64,000 nt of DNA from assembly GCA_025677835.1 (NCBI GenBank), contig JAIXMR010000047.1, forward strand, positions 108,164 to 172,163, written 5' to 3'. Below the pieces are notes generated by a model. It worked only from the letters and a program-made list of their open reading frames with translations, was not told the origin of the DNA and searched no databases. The translations under genes were made by a program, and so were the position numbers. This stretch comes from Sporodiniella umbellata (Eukaryota; Mucoromycota; Mucoromycetes; Mucorales; Rhizopodaceae). This document shows, in pieces, positions 9,982 to 21,063 of this stretch (its first letter is position 1; each line of letters begins with the position of its first letter).

Positions 9982-11064
9982 ATGCTACAAATTCCCAACC
10001 AAACTGAAAATCCTATAGAAAAAACATGGAGCCTTTTTAAGCAGAGGCGCACCTCTGTAGAAATATATACAGAAAACGCCACTGTTGTGTATGTTCCTAC
10101 GTTTGTAGGTGTTAGAGGAAATACAAAAATTCGCAAATTTTTCTTGCATCCACATTTCTCTCAAAAAACAAATACTATAAAAGAAACTGTCTTCAATACT
10201 CTTGTATCGAGAAACAAGCTTATTGAGGAATCAATCTGGTCAATTCAGTTCAATTCGGGCGAATGTGATTGGTTAGTTCCTGGTATTGACGAGGGATATT
10301 TGGTAAGTGTTAAGCTTTTTTTTGTTTCTATGCTTGATTTCTAATGTTTGATTATGCTTCTAAACCAGCTTAATTCAACGGTCAAGTTCCCAGTGGTAAG
10401 TATCTATATATATAACTCAAAATTTATATAGACAAGCACCTTATCTTTAATTTCAGACCGCTTCAGTTTCTTTTGTTGACAGTAAAATTGAGTCTATTCG
10501 GTATCTTTGGGACCAAGCTTGCGTTTTAAAGCAACTGAAGGTAATCTCTAGTAAGACTTCATGGCCGATCACGGGTGAGTGTCAGATACATGCTCTCTCT
10601 TCGCTTGGTAATATGCACTTGAGAGATATAAACGGACAACAGGATGAAGCGAAGGTAATAGAGAAAGTAAAAATTGTAGACAAGTAGTTGTACTTAACTA
10701 GTTTTTGCCTCTAAATAGGCGTCTGTATCCACAAGCTCTGTACCTAGCCAGTTTTGTAAGTTTAGTCAATAGTTATTGATTTAAACTAATGATCGTAGTG
10801 CCCGGAAGAATTTTTGGCCCTGTTGATCCCAAACACCAAGTAGTGAGGCCTGTACGACATGCCGAGCCAGACACTCCTCCTATAAGAAACATTTTTACTT
10901 ATAATCCGCCAAAGGACCGCCCTCTTGTGGCACCTCAGCCTGATAAACTTAGCTCAAGTATTATTTTAGGGCAAGAAGAGACAGGTGATTCTGTCAAACC
11001 GAAAGAAGTAAATAGGGTAGCTGGTAAACCAACTCCTCGGGTGTACCAAAACATAATTGGCTAA
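9982..11064 (+). CDS. Uncharacterised fungal protein, possible NTF2-like N-terminal domain
   Basis: Five exons, about 280 residues. The first exon (ATG 9982) reads through VEIYTENATVVYVPTFVGV, then GNTKIRKFFLHPHF, and ends DEGYL at a GTAAGT donor. A short exon LNSTVKFPV and then TASVSFVDSKIESIRYLWDQACVLKQL follow. The layout (helix, early strand with a conserved-looking acidic residue, central 'VPT' turn, strand ending in a helix with RYLWDQACVL) suggests a SnoaL/NTF2-like cone fold of the sort found in small uncharacterised fungal proteins. The last exon is Pro-rich and disordered (LPGRIFGPVDPKHQ...) and ends GKPTPRVYQNIIG. No catalytic motif is visible. The fold call is inference and weak. 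Confidence 0.62.
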
Positions 11065-11336
11065 AAAAAAAGAAACAACCGTTTGTTTACAAACTGAAAA
11101 CTCTAAATTCTAGAAATAAACATTAGCTTACACTCAAGACTTGTACTTTTGTAGTTGCGATTTCAATTTAGAGAACAACAAAATACGATAGTTTATACCA
11201 AGATAACCGAAAATATAGTTTTGAAGTTCTTCAAAAGTATCAAAAGTGTACGCATGAATCTTATTACAACCGTTTTGTGACTGAGCAGAAACAATTGTAT
11301 AAAAACAAATAGATATCTTGGTTGATTATGTGATAT
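11065..11336. other. Convergent 3' spacer
   Basis: About 270 bp between the + strand gene ending at 11064 and DRS1 on the - strand. It holds both 3' ends; aataaa occurs near 11115. No coding signal. Confidence 0.5.
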
Positions 11337-13694
11337 TTATTTCGCATTCTGTCTTCTTTCCTCTTCCTCTTCTTCCATAGCTTGAAGACGTCTTCGTTTT
11401 CTTCGGCTCATGCCTTCATACTTGTCTTTTTTGTCTTTCTTTTCCTTCTTGTCCTTCTTGTCTTTCTCCTTGTCTTCTTTCACTTCTTTGCTCTTCTTCT
11501 TTTCAGTTTCTGTCTGGAACCATGTTCTGGCAGGTCTCGACATAATCTCATCCTGGTGCTTTATAATATTTTCGCTTCTTTTGAGCTGCATTTCCGCATT
11601 TTTTATTGCTTTCTCTTGTTTTTCTTCCTCTAAAATGTCTTTGATGTGTTGTTGTGATTTCTCGACCTTTATTTTGAATTTTTGAACAATCTCATTGGGG
11701 ACTACACGGTTCTTAACTTGTGCACCAGCAGCTGAGGACTTGACAGCCATTTTCAACATTTTTCTATCTGCTTCTCCTACTAATGTGACTGATCTGTTTT
11801 CAAAAAATAAGTATGTCTATCTCTATACTTAGCGAAAAGACCAGGTTTGTTACTTACCGTCCATTTCTGCCTGCTCTTGCTGTACGGCCAACACGATGAA
11901 GATATTGTGCGAATTGGGTAGGCATATTGTAATTGATTACAGTCTCAATTCCTTTAATATCCAAACCTCTTGCAGCCAAATCTGTAGCTAATAAATATTC
12001 AACCTCCCCATCTCTAAACTGTTCAAGCGCATCCAAACGCTGTTCTTGAGAAAGGTTGCCATGTAATTCAGCAGCAGTCAGACCCATCAACCCAAATAGA
12101 ATTTTCATCTGGTGCGCTGCAGCTTTAGATCTAAAAAAGACAATCACTCTTTTTTTGAATGACTTTTTACACAGTGTAAGCAAAACTGCGGCTCTATCTG
12201 CTTCACGGGCTTGTCGAATACGAACAAATTCTTGAACTAAACGGCTTGCAGCCTGATTGCTTTTATCAACAAACAGTCTAGCAGGGTTGTTTAACGACAT
12301 GCGAATCAGTTGATCTACGTTATCAGTCATGGTAGCCGAAAAAAGCATAGTTTGTCTCGACTTGGGACAGGATTTGATAATTTCTCCCAATTCGTCAGCA
12401 AAACCGTCTTCCAGCATACTATGAACAAGTTAGGTTTGATGCATTATAAGTATAAACGCTCTTCTACCGATCAGCTTCATCCATAACTAAAATTTCGCAA
12501 GCATCCAAGTGAAAGCCGGATGTGTTACGTACATGGTCAATCAGACGACCAGGCGTGGCGACAACTACATCCGGTTTCAGCTTCAATTCCTGTTCTTGTG
12601 TCTTCAAACTTAAACCACCAACACAAAGACAAAATGTGATGTCTGTGTAAGAGGCGAATTTAACGGCAGCGCTATGTACTTGGGCGGCTAATTCACGAGT
12701 GGGACAAAGAATAAGTACACGTGTAGAAGGGGTCTGTCTGGGTCTATATAAAAGACGTTCTATAATAGGAATAACAAAAGCAGCTGTTTTTCCGGAACCA
12801 GTAGCAGCGCCACCACAGATGTCTTTACCCATCAAAGCAATTGGAATTGTTTGTGACTGAATAGTCGTTGGTTTGACAAAGCCCAAACCAGTAATACCTC
12901 TCAAAATCGGTCGAGAGAGATTCATAGAGGTAAACGAAACATGCTCCTGTTTGTCAATCTCGCTCTCATCAGCAAAGAACTCTTTTTTGCGCTATTAAAT
13001 AATACATTGTTTAATGAAAACAAAGTAAATCACATTAATGTTGCTTTTACCTGCTTTTCGGCTTCATCTTCTAGTTCTTCCTCATCACTGCCTGCATCAA
13101 TATCCTCACCGCTTTCTTCATCAGAACTTTCTTCGTTAGAGTCGCTGGAATCGGAGCTATCTTCCTCTATTATCTTTTCAGCACCACCCCCGAAACCATC
13201 AAGAGCTAAATCATCATCATTATCGTCGTCACTTGCAACAAATTCTTCGGCCTTTTGGTTTTCAATAGTGGCCTTCTTAGCCTTTTTGTTTTCCTGTCTT
13301 TTTTTGGCTATAATATCGTCAATCGACACTCTTTCAATCTAGGTTTTGAAAAATAGGTTATTATTTGTCTTGCTATATCACGCTTTGTTTTTACCTGTTT
13401 TGTTTTAAGCATATCTTTTGCAGCTGTGAAGTCCCAGCCTTTGAAAACTTTTGATCCGCCACCATCAATAGCAAACGAAAATTCAGAGTTGAATTCTTCT
13501 TCAACTTCAGATGCCTTTCTCTTTTTATCTGCTTTGTTTCCCTTTTTGTTCTTCTTGTTCTTTTTGCCTTTCTTGCTTTCAACAGCCCTTTCTTCCTCTT
13601 CGCTTTCGTGAGTACTTTCGGCGGTGTTGTCTAAAAAGTCCTCAGTAACGATGGTATCATCGTCATCGATGGTCATAACGAAATCGTCGCTCAT
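11337..13694 (-). CDS. DRS1: DEAD-box ATP-dependent RNA helicase DRS1 (DDX27)
   Basis: Nucleolar helicase for 60S subunit (27S pre-rRNA) maturation. Start at ATG 13694. The acidic/Lys-rich N-terminus has [20 protein letters not shown], then basic [14 protein letters not shown] blocks, then long Asp/Ser/Glu tracts, all usual for Drs1. The core follows in order: [16 protein letters not shown] and TTIQSQTIP (Q motif), ATGSGKT (Walker A), PTRELA (Ia), TPGRL (Ib), MDEAD (II; the splice after ADR falls here), SATM (III), IVFFRS (IV), [10 protein letters not shown] (V) and [11 protein letters not shown] (VI). The C-terminus is Lys-rich and coiled ([20 protein letters not shown]). At least five exons. 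All catalytic residues are intact. Confidence 0.95.
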
Positions 13695-13880
13695 TTTGTT
13701 CTGGAATGGGTATGTTTAATTATGAGATCTGGAAAAGGTTTGCTTTTTTTTTTTATTTAATTTTTCTTGACAGCAGGTCACATAGCAGTCATGAATCATC
13801 AAATATTTAATTCTAGAAGCAATTTTTTTAAAACGCGACACAACTGATTGCAGAAAGATTACAGGCTGGCTTTATTTAGT

Positions 13881-15148
13881 CTATGGCTTAATCTCAACGT
13901 ATTTAATATCGACTTTTTCAAGGTGTGGATTTTCGATGAACTTCTTGCCTTGGATCAGTAGTAGTTCTCGTCTATGAACAAGTTTAGGTGCGCTGAGTTT
14001 TTCCTGACTGATACATTTTTGTTGATAAAGGTATGTTTTTTTGGTGATGGCATTCACACTACAGATAGCCTGAAAGGCTGCGTCCACCAGTTCCTTTTTT
14101 TCAGTAAACCTCGCTACAACCAAAGATGACATCAAATCTCCAGTCCCAGTGAAATATCCTTTGTAAGTGGGAAACGATATCATATGCTGCTTTGCCTGCC
14201 CGTTTGGCATTTTTTGACTAGTGAAACAGTACAACGACTCATTGTCACTGCTTTCAAGCCTGAGCTCTAAAGGTATACTGTCCAAAGGTAGGGAAAGAGT
14301 AGTAATGATCACATTGGGCGATCCCAAACTATGAAGCTTCTCTGAGACTTTACATACATCTTCCATAGTTTTAATCTTCATTTCGGTCAGTATTCTAAAG
14401 TTATAAAAAAATTAGAGTGGCTGACTAGTCTTTTTTTAGTAATATGCTTACTCGGCTTCAAACTGATTAGGTGTGACCACATCCGATATGCGCATTATGT
14501 CACGATACAAAGGCACTATTTCAGGAGAAACGTACAGCGCACCTTCATCACCCATTACGGTGTCACAGACTTTGCAACGTATTACTATTTTGTTGTAAAG
14601 GGTAGTTGTTACCATAAATCAAGTTTGGGTTCTCTAGTTTCAGCTTTTTGACCATGAGCTCAATCTTCTCTAGAATAGCGTAGTTTCCGATGTATCCTAA
14701 ACAATTTATAGTACTTAAATTAACGATAGTAGTTCATTTTTAAAAAGAAATAAACGAAAAGCTCACCTGTTAGTACATGGGTATATTCACCTGTCAACTC
14801 GTTTTGCTCTAGTCCATCAAACAGCGCCTGTATATCTTCCGCACTGAACTTTTTGCCTGTCCAAGAGGGATAGGCAGTATGGTTGGAAAACTGAACTGTG
14901 TTTACGAAATCCACATCGTATCCTAAGGTTTGGAGCGGAAAAACAGCGGCTTTGTTCCCTAGTATTGAATTTTTTAGATAAGGAACATAAAAATGATAAG
15001 AGGCATTTACCGCAATAGCCTGATACCTAAATACGTTGGAAAAAAACAGAATCAATGAATATACCGTAGCTAGTTTTTTTCTTACTGTATGTGACTGAAT
15101 ACTCAACACTCTATATCCAGGCTCGAATTTATCTTCAGCTTTAGTCAT
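13881..15148 (-). CDS. BUD16: Pyridoxal kinase
   Basis: Phosphorylates pyridoxal, pyridoxine and pyridoxamine with ATP to make vitamin B6 phosphates (PfkB/ribokinase fold, PdxK/PdxY family; yeast Bud16). Start ATG 15148 gives [21 protein letters not shown], matching the family's 'LSIQSHVV' start. Next are [26 protein letters not shown], then THVLTGYIGN, then [22 protein letters not shown] and [11 protein letters not shown]. The anion-hole/catalytic motif [17 protein letters not shown] carries the essential Asp. Six or so exons; the stop is at 13881-13883. An in-frame upstream ATG at 15232 would add 28 very hydrophobic residues; the family start argues that this is 5' UTR. The gene follows VMA13 on the same strand by about 420 bp. 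Confidence 0.93.
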
Positions 15149-15565
15149 GAATGAAAATAGGAAGAAACAAAAGCAAAAAAAAAAAAGCAAAGCCAGAAAT
15201 AACTGCACCCTAAAGTTCGGAAGCCAAAACATTCGGATGTTGATTTCTTAGTTTTTTTTAAGAAAATGCAGACACCTGCTTCTATCACCATCAGCTACAC
15301 AGTGTTTCCAAAATCAATGTCGCATTTCACAATAAAAACTACACAAAAATATACGACACCGGTTCTGAAAACACTGTCCTTAAGTCGCTAAAACTGAAAT
15401 GACAAGCCTTTTAAGGTTTTTTCTTTTCTTTTTTTTTTTCTAGACAAAAAACAGTGTAAATAAGATACATTATGCCAAAAAGCACAGTTGAAACGAACAG
15501 AGGCATTATAAATCGTTTAAGAACAAAACCATCCCCTTTTATTTAAAACAGAGTTGGTGCTATCC
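15149..15565. other. Spacer between VMA13 and pyridoxal kinase, holding an inverted repeat
   Basis: About 417 bp. It contains the 79-bp inverted-repeat element at 15299-15377 (listed separately), a T run near 15429-15439 and, at the left, the hydrophobic in-frame extension of the pyridoxal kinase frame up to 15232. The VMA13 3' end and the pyridoxal kinase promoter must both lie here. Confidence 0.5.
15299..15377. repeat. 79-bp inverted-repeat element, CAGTG ends (MITE relic or hairpin RNA)
   Basis: Left arm 15299-15325 and right arm 15351-15377 are 27-nt inverted copies with 21 matches; all six differences are transitions. The outermost 9 nt (acagtgttt) are perfect; the loop is 25 nt. CAGTG termini are typical of Tc1/mariner-type inverted repeats. 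No intact TA duplication flanks it (left ..gctac, right cctta). A related arm occurs at 61597-61618 (20 of 22 identical to 15304-15325), so this is a dispersed sequence. Read as - strand RNA, five of the six mismatches become G-U pairs, so a transcribed hairpin is also possible. Confidence 0.6.
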
Positions 15566-17383
15566 TCACCAAGCCTGATGCATGTATTTTTGAACAGCTA
15601 GCAAGCCCTGGTATCTGACCTCTTGATCCTCATGTGTCATCAGCTCCATAATACGTCTCTTTGCGCCGATTTCTTGAAGTATACTTTAAAAAATGTAAGA
15701 AGCTACTTTTCGATTTCATTGTCTTGTATGTTACTTACTTTTTTCCACCCTTGGAAGCAAATTTAATATAATACCCTATATCACTAGCGCCAACAGATAA
15801 AACCAATGTACTGTTGGATGTACTCAAAAGACGAACAAGACTTCGAAGCAATTGGTAGTTATTCTCTTCCAGCTTATGAGCGTTTTCTTTCCAAAATACA
15901 TCTGACCTATGGGGTGGTGACCATTCCAACTTTCCTGTCTCGATCTCAGATGCATACTGTTCGAATGTACTATATACATATAGTGTTTAAGCTTTGCACT
16001 CTGACTTTGTTTGTTATCTTACGTGAGACTTTGAAAATCCTCTTGAAGTCTCTCTTTAATAAAGTCAATATCTTCCACTATATCAGTATCAGACCATTTT
16101 CTTCCACTCAAATTCTCTGTGAAGGGAAGCAACTTGGCTACCAACATAGCAGCCAAATTTTGAGAAGGGGCCTTTTCTACAAGATTCTTTTTACAGATTT
16201 TTATAAATCGTGTTCCAAAACATGTATGAACTCTTACCCTCAAGGTAGCAACCGAAACACGGATTACTTTTTCCTTCAAAGCAGATTTTGAGATTTCTAC
16301 TAACAAAGGAATAATATCGAATTTTCTTTATGATGTTAAAGTTCGTATTAGTATAATGTTGAACTTTTTATAATTTGTTTTACTCGTTAATTTGGCCAGC
16401 AATCTCCTTTTCAAAGGTAAGAAGCCAGAGACAGAAAATAATTTGGTATTGGGTTTGGGGAGTTGATGCCGTTTTGTTAGCAAAAAGATGATGTATCAAT
16501 CTAAGTTTAGCGTTACATTTCACACATACACTTCTGTATTTTTTTATATACACATACTCCTTCACAGTGTTTTGGGTATTCCAGATAGACATTCTATACT
16601 CTCTGATACGTAATAACGATTCCAGCTCTTGAATGACAAGTTCTACGACTTCCTTTTGGTTACTTGAAAGCTTTTGGGTAACCCAATTATACAAAGCTGA
16701 TAAATCAAATTGAGACGGTTCAGGAGTAGAGCTAAGAGAGCAAACACGTTAAAAAAAAAAAGCGTAAACTATATTTTCGAGACTAAAGAAGTCTCATATA
16801 TACTTTACCAAGCTAGAATAGTCAATACCTTTGATGCTTCAAGAGACATAAACTCGTCTTCGTTCTCAAGAGCCTTGAACAATGGGTCAAAGCGAAGGCC
16901 CTCCTCGGCTGTAGCAGAGTGAAAATAGCGGGCATTGTTTTCATTTGCTTTTAAAAGATACAAATAAGAGAGTGAGCTTCAAACGTTCTTTTTCCTTTTT
17001 GAGTACCCCACCTACCCGTCAGAATGTCGTCTATCATTAAGAATAGATACTGAATAGTGTCGGGCCGAGAAATTGATTTCAATAGATGTAGAATGAGAGA
17101 AGCGTACGTTTCGCCCTTTTCATTCATGGCAGATTGAATCTCTGAAGCCGATTTTTTGTCAATAGCTTTGATGAGCTCAACATTCTCGCTAGTAACTATG
17201 TTGGCACGTTGATATCCCTATAGTAAAAAGTAGGTATTTGTTACAGATAAAAATGCGTGCTACCAGAAACAGTTTTTTTTTTACCTCCCAAAGAATATTT
17301 TTTTCTCGGATAGCAGCTGCTTTTTTTTCAAGAAAAGCGTTGGATACGAGAACTATTGGGACTTCAGGGACTTGTTCTTCCAT
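15566..17383 (-). CDS. VMA13: V-type proton ATPase subunit H
   Basis: Regulatory V1 subunit (yeast Vma13) that activates V-ATPase and silences free V1. ATG 17383 gives EEQVPEVPIVLVSNAFLEKK, then AIREKNILWEGYQRANIVTS, as in the family. The middle keeps VELIKAIDKKSA, YASLILHLLKSISRPDTIQYLFLMIDDIL, and an exon with ALENEDEFMSLEASK. The C-terminal armadillo-like domain shows NNYQLLRSLVRLLSTS, then VLSVGASDIGYYIKFASKGGKK, and the last exon ends HEDQEVRYQGLLAVQKYMHQAW with a stop at 15566-15568 (human HEDQQVRYNALLAVQKLM). About eight short introns. Nothing unusual was seen in the conserved parts. Confidence 0.93.
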
Positions 17384-18337
17384 TGTTTGTTGTTAAAAAA
17401 AAAAAACTAAAAAGAAAAGAAAAATCACCTTTGCATTCTGAGTATATTTCATTGCACACAAATGCGGTGTGTGAAGTTTTCAGCCTGTAACACGGCGTTT
17501 CAGTAGCAGACTAAACATAAAACAAGTAAGGACAGTAATAGCTTCCAATGACAGAATAATTAGTTTTACAGTGTTTTTGTTTACCAAGACAAAAGAAAGG
17601 TAAAAAAAGGCGTTTATAAATCGCAGCTGTTTTACTCTATAAGCTTTTTATCAGGCCCTTGATAACTGTTCATAGATGTTTTAGCGCGAAAACAGGATCT
17701 GTTTGAGTAAATAAACCTTTTGTTTGCTTTAAGAGTTCTTTCCTTTCTTTTTCTTATTTCTCTCTTTTTTAGTATTAGTAATTTGTTTACTGTAGGGCCA
17801 TTTTTACTTTCAAATATTATTCTTTGAGTAGAAACTTCTGCTGTTGTTGCGAAGAAATTGACTTAGTTTACTTTCATATACATGTACATTCATAGAGGAC
17901 AAGAATTTTGGGAATTAATTTATTCCTAATTTGAGAGTACTATTCTTATGTTAAAAGGCCTCAAAACTTGACTAAAAGAAAGTACAGTCTTTTCAATTAT
18001 TAACGGTCTGAAGACAATACTATCGGATGCAATCACACAATTGCATTAATCCTTTTTAATAAGTGTTATGTTTCTCCTTAAAAATATAACTTTTTGTTTG
18101 TTTGTACTTATTTTGAAATGCGATTTGATCCAATTTTCTTTTAAAAAAGAAAACCAGCATACTAACTTTGAGTTTTTACGGTTCCCTCTTAAATTTTATG
18201 GAAAAGTACACCCAAAAAGATAAAAACTTTTTTAAGGGGTGGAGTAAAGGGGAGAAAAAAAAAAGCAACACATTATAAGGCACTTAACATGTATTTGTTT
18301 TCCTTCTTCTTTTTTCTCTTCTTTTTATTGTATCAAA
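17384..18337. promoter_or_regulatory. Divergent intergenic region between VMA13 and the rhomboid gene
   Basis: About 950 bp between two divergent starts, so it should hold both promoters. AT-rich; near the rhomboid side there is a ggggtggagtaaagggg block (about 18235-18252), followed by poly-pyrimidine ctt-rich DNA just before the ATG, a common fungal 5' leader composition. No coding signal. Confidence 0.5.
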
Positions 18338-19644
18338 ATGTCTCAAATTGAACCGCATGTTCCCATTGATTTACCGGAGCGCGTTCACCAAATGAGCCAT
18401 GTCAAATTTATAAAAAATACTAGTATAGAAAGACGATACCCTCTCTTTAATACTCTTACTCTATTAGATGAGAAATCGGATGCTCCATCACCAAATGCTT
18501 CTGGAGGAGCAAAGAAGTTGCTTTTAAACAAAATCTTTATAGGACCTTCAGTAGAAAAGGGGTATCATTGGCCACTATTCACCTATCTTTGGTTAACAAT
18601 CTTGGTCCTTTTTTTTGCAGGTGAGCTTTTGCTAAACAAGCAAAACTCAGGGGAGTTTTTTGAACTAAATCCTATCAATGGTATGGTTGGACCTTCCGTT
18701 GAAAGTATGATACAGACTGGGGCCAGATTCACGCCCTGTATGAAACCTATACAGTCTATGCCTGCCAGCGATCTCTATGTATGTTTGAAAACAACAACCC
18801 TGAACGAAAACCTCAACCTTCTTGCTCCTTCTGCGCCTCACTGGATAAATAGCAGCTGTAGCCTGGCTCAAATATGTGGTATGGCTTCGTTTCATCAGGA
18901 CGAAATACCAGATCAGACTGTAAGGTTTATCACGCCGTTGGTTGTTCATAGTGGAATAATTCATCTATTTTTGAACGTGATCCTACTGCTCGTTCTAGGC
19001 ATTAAATTGGAGAAATCCATCAACCCGCTTCGAGCATCATGTAAGATAGTATAGCTTTTTTAACCCTTTAAAAAAGCTTAATATTAAATATACACAGTCT
19101 TGTTTGTGGGCTCTGGCTTATTTGGTCATGTTTTTGGAGCCAACTTTGCAGTACCTTTGGTAGGTAAGGTAATAAAAGAGCCATCTTTATTACTAAATGT
19201 GAGTTTTGTAATTGAAACCGATACAGCATACAGTGGCTGTAGCAGCTCTTTCTTTGGATATATAGGATATTTCTGTGTAGATACAGTGTTCTTTTGGAAA
19301 AATATTGAAAAAAAAGTCTATCACCTAATTAGGCTATCGCTTTTCACTGTTCTTTGCTTTCTTCTTGGTTTGTTACCAGGGTAAACTCTTTTTAGGAATA
19401 ATCTTATCAAAAGTATTCACACATACAGAATCAATTATGCCTAACTGCCATGTATAGGATAGATACGTTTTCACACGTAGGAGGATTTCTTTCAGGGATT
19501 ATCCTTGCTTTTCTACTGATCCCAGTCAAAGAAAGCTCTCTCAACCTTAAACAAACAATTGGAATATATTCAATTAAGCTATGTAGTGTTTTGGTGTATG
19601 GTTTATTACTAGGTTTTTTGCTACATCGTTTCAATACTTTATAA
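18338..19644 (+). CDS. Rhomboid-family intramembrane serine protease with GCSS active site
   Basis: Multi-pass intramembrane protease. ATG 18338 starts a long cytosolic N-terminus (about 80 residues), then TM1 (WPLFTYLWLTILVLFFAGEL) and a lumenal loop with several Cys. TM2 reads FITPLVVHSGIIHLFLNVILLLV, which carries the HxxxN-type oxyanion motif. Intron 19164-19226 (GTAAGG...ATACAG) must be removed to give GANFAVPLVAYSGCSSSFFG; the catalytic Ser sits in G-C-S-S where most rhomboids have GxSG. A last intron (about 19381-19454) precedes IDTFSHVGGFLSG with the TM6 catalytic His. Ser and His are therefore both present. The C-terminus is another hydrophobic helix. Probably a secretory-pathway (Golgi/plasma membrane type) rhomboid, since no mitochondrial leader is visible. 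Confidence 0.9.
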
Positions 19645-20176
19645 TAAAACGTTTCTGAAAAAAAACCGACGCTTTGACTTTCAAAGACTTATGTCATAAT
19701 GAAGTACAGCTTTTTAAGCATGACATAAGCTTTCGTTACTTAAAATCTAAAGAGTAATACACAACTTTTTGCTCCAGTTCCATTGGGCTGAGGTGATTAT
19801 GTAATATTATGCTCAGACCAGAATTGATATGAGGGGTATTCGTATATTTTTCTTCAAACTAGATGAATATCAATTCGTGATACTTATGTAAGCTCAAATA
19901 AAAACCAAATCCTTAGAAGCATGCAATGGACAGAGAAATTGTTTTCAGAATATGAATATTTGATGTTGCTAGCTTATTTTGATTAGAAAGTTGTTAAAAA
20001 TCAATAAAAAAGTAGTAGAAAATATTGATCTCTTTGCCAAAGCTTGCACGAACAAAACCCATAACTGTATACCCAAAATTAAGTAGCCGCTTTTTTGCAG
20101 AAACCCATTTCACTACTCTTTCTTCTCTTTACTTTTAAATATTAGAAGTAAAGCAAAAAAAGAACGGCATAAAACC
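19645..20176. other. Spacer between rhomboid gene and orphan gene
   Basis: About 530 bp, AT-rich. It should contain the rhomboid 3' end and the promoter of the gene at 20177; the last 60 bp are T/C-rich as in other leaders of this window. Nothing else was seen. Confidence 0.5.
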
Positions 20177-21063
20177 ATGTCAAACAAAAGCAAATCTACT
20201 CATAACGACGAACAAAGGGAGAATGTATTACGGTTACCTTCGTCAATTGTATCGCCACCACCACCTTTAAATCAAGACAGACGCGCCTTGTTATCGCCTT
20301 GGTGGTCCGAGGAATCCACCCCACTTGAAGAACCAAAAAAAGAAACCAAAGACAAACACGAGAACTACACTGCTTTATTTCATCATCAACGATATATACA
20401 ACACGAAACAGACAAAGACATCAATTGGAGTGAAAAGTGCTACATATTAGCCAGTATACCCTATAAATACAAAGAGAATATTTCAAAAGAAGAAAACATA
20501 GATTTTTTACTCGGAAAATCAATAGAGTGTAGCATGGTTTGCTTTCTAAGAGAAAGTCAGAAATTAGTAAAACAACGACTACATGCAGAAAAAAAAAATA
20601 CAGCTGAGCGTCAATACAGCCCGTTACACAGTATATGGATAACGATCGCTAGAACGCCTGAAAGGTGTAAAGAACATCTGTATAGAGGTATGTGCTCAAC
20701 ATTTTTTTTGTAGTAACGCTTTCTAAACCTGAATAAAAAGAACATATAGCCGAATACAAAGCAAGTCATCCTATCTACTATACGTTAAATTTAGCGAACC
20801 AAATAAGCTACTCTAGCACCTATAGTAAAAAAAAGAAAAAAAGAAAAAAAAAAGAATATTAACTATGTTCTATAGTTAGCTACGTTTTACATAAAGCTTT
20901 TGACCCTTTAAGAAGAATATCTGAACGATATATGAACTCCTGGAAGGATGGATCGCAGCAACGATTTTTTGCAGATTTTTGTACAAGACTAGAAAGAGGA
21001 GATGCACTTCTATTAGCCAGAAGAGCAATCAACAACATTTTAGATTCAAGCGATAGAAAATGA
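20177..21063 (+). CDS. Uncharacterised lineage-specific protein, three exons
   Basis: Not recognised. ATG 20177 begins a Ser/Pro-rich disordered stretch (SSIVSPPPPLNQDRRALLSPWW), then a charged helical region (INWSEKCYILASIPYKY, SMVCFLRESQKLVKQRLHAE, YSPLHSIWITIARTPERC). A GTATGT donor after HLYRG joins to EHIAEYKASHPIYYTLNLAN. A second intron containing an A-rich stretch near 20829-20852 joins to ISYVLHKAFDPLRRISERYM, then FADFCTRLERGDALLLARRA and a stop at 21061-21063. Splice phases fit throughout. About 240 residues, no transmembrane segment, no catalytic motif, probably helical. It may be a rapidly evolving adaptor. The coordinates are well supported; the function is not. Confidence 0.7.

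Noticed and set aside
11382..11685. Long + strand frames over the DRS1 C-terminus
   Set aside because: Antisense shadows of Lys-rich coding sequence (poly-Phe/Leu/Ser).
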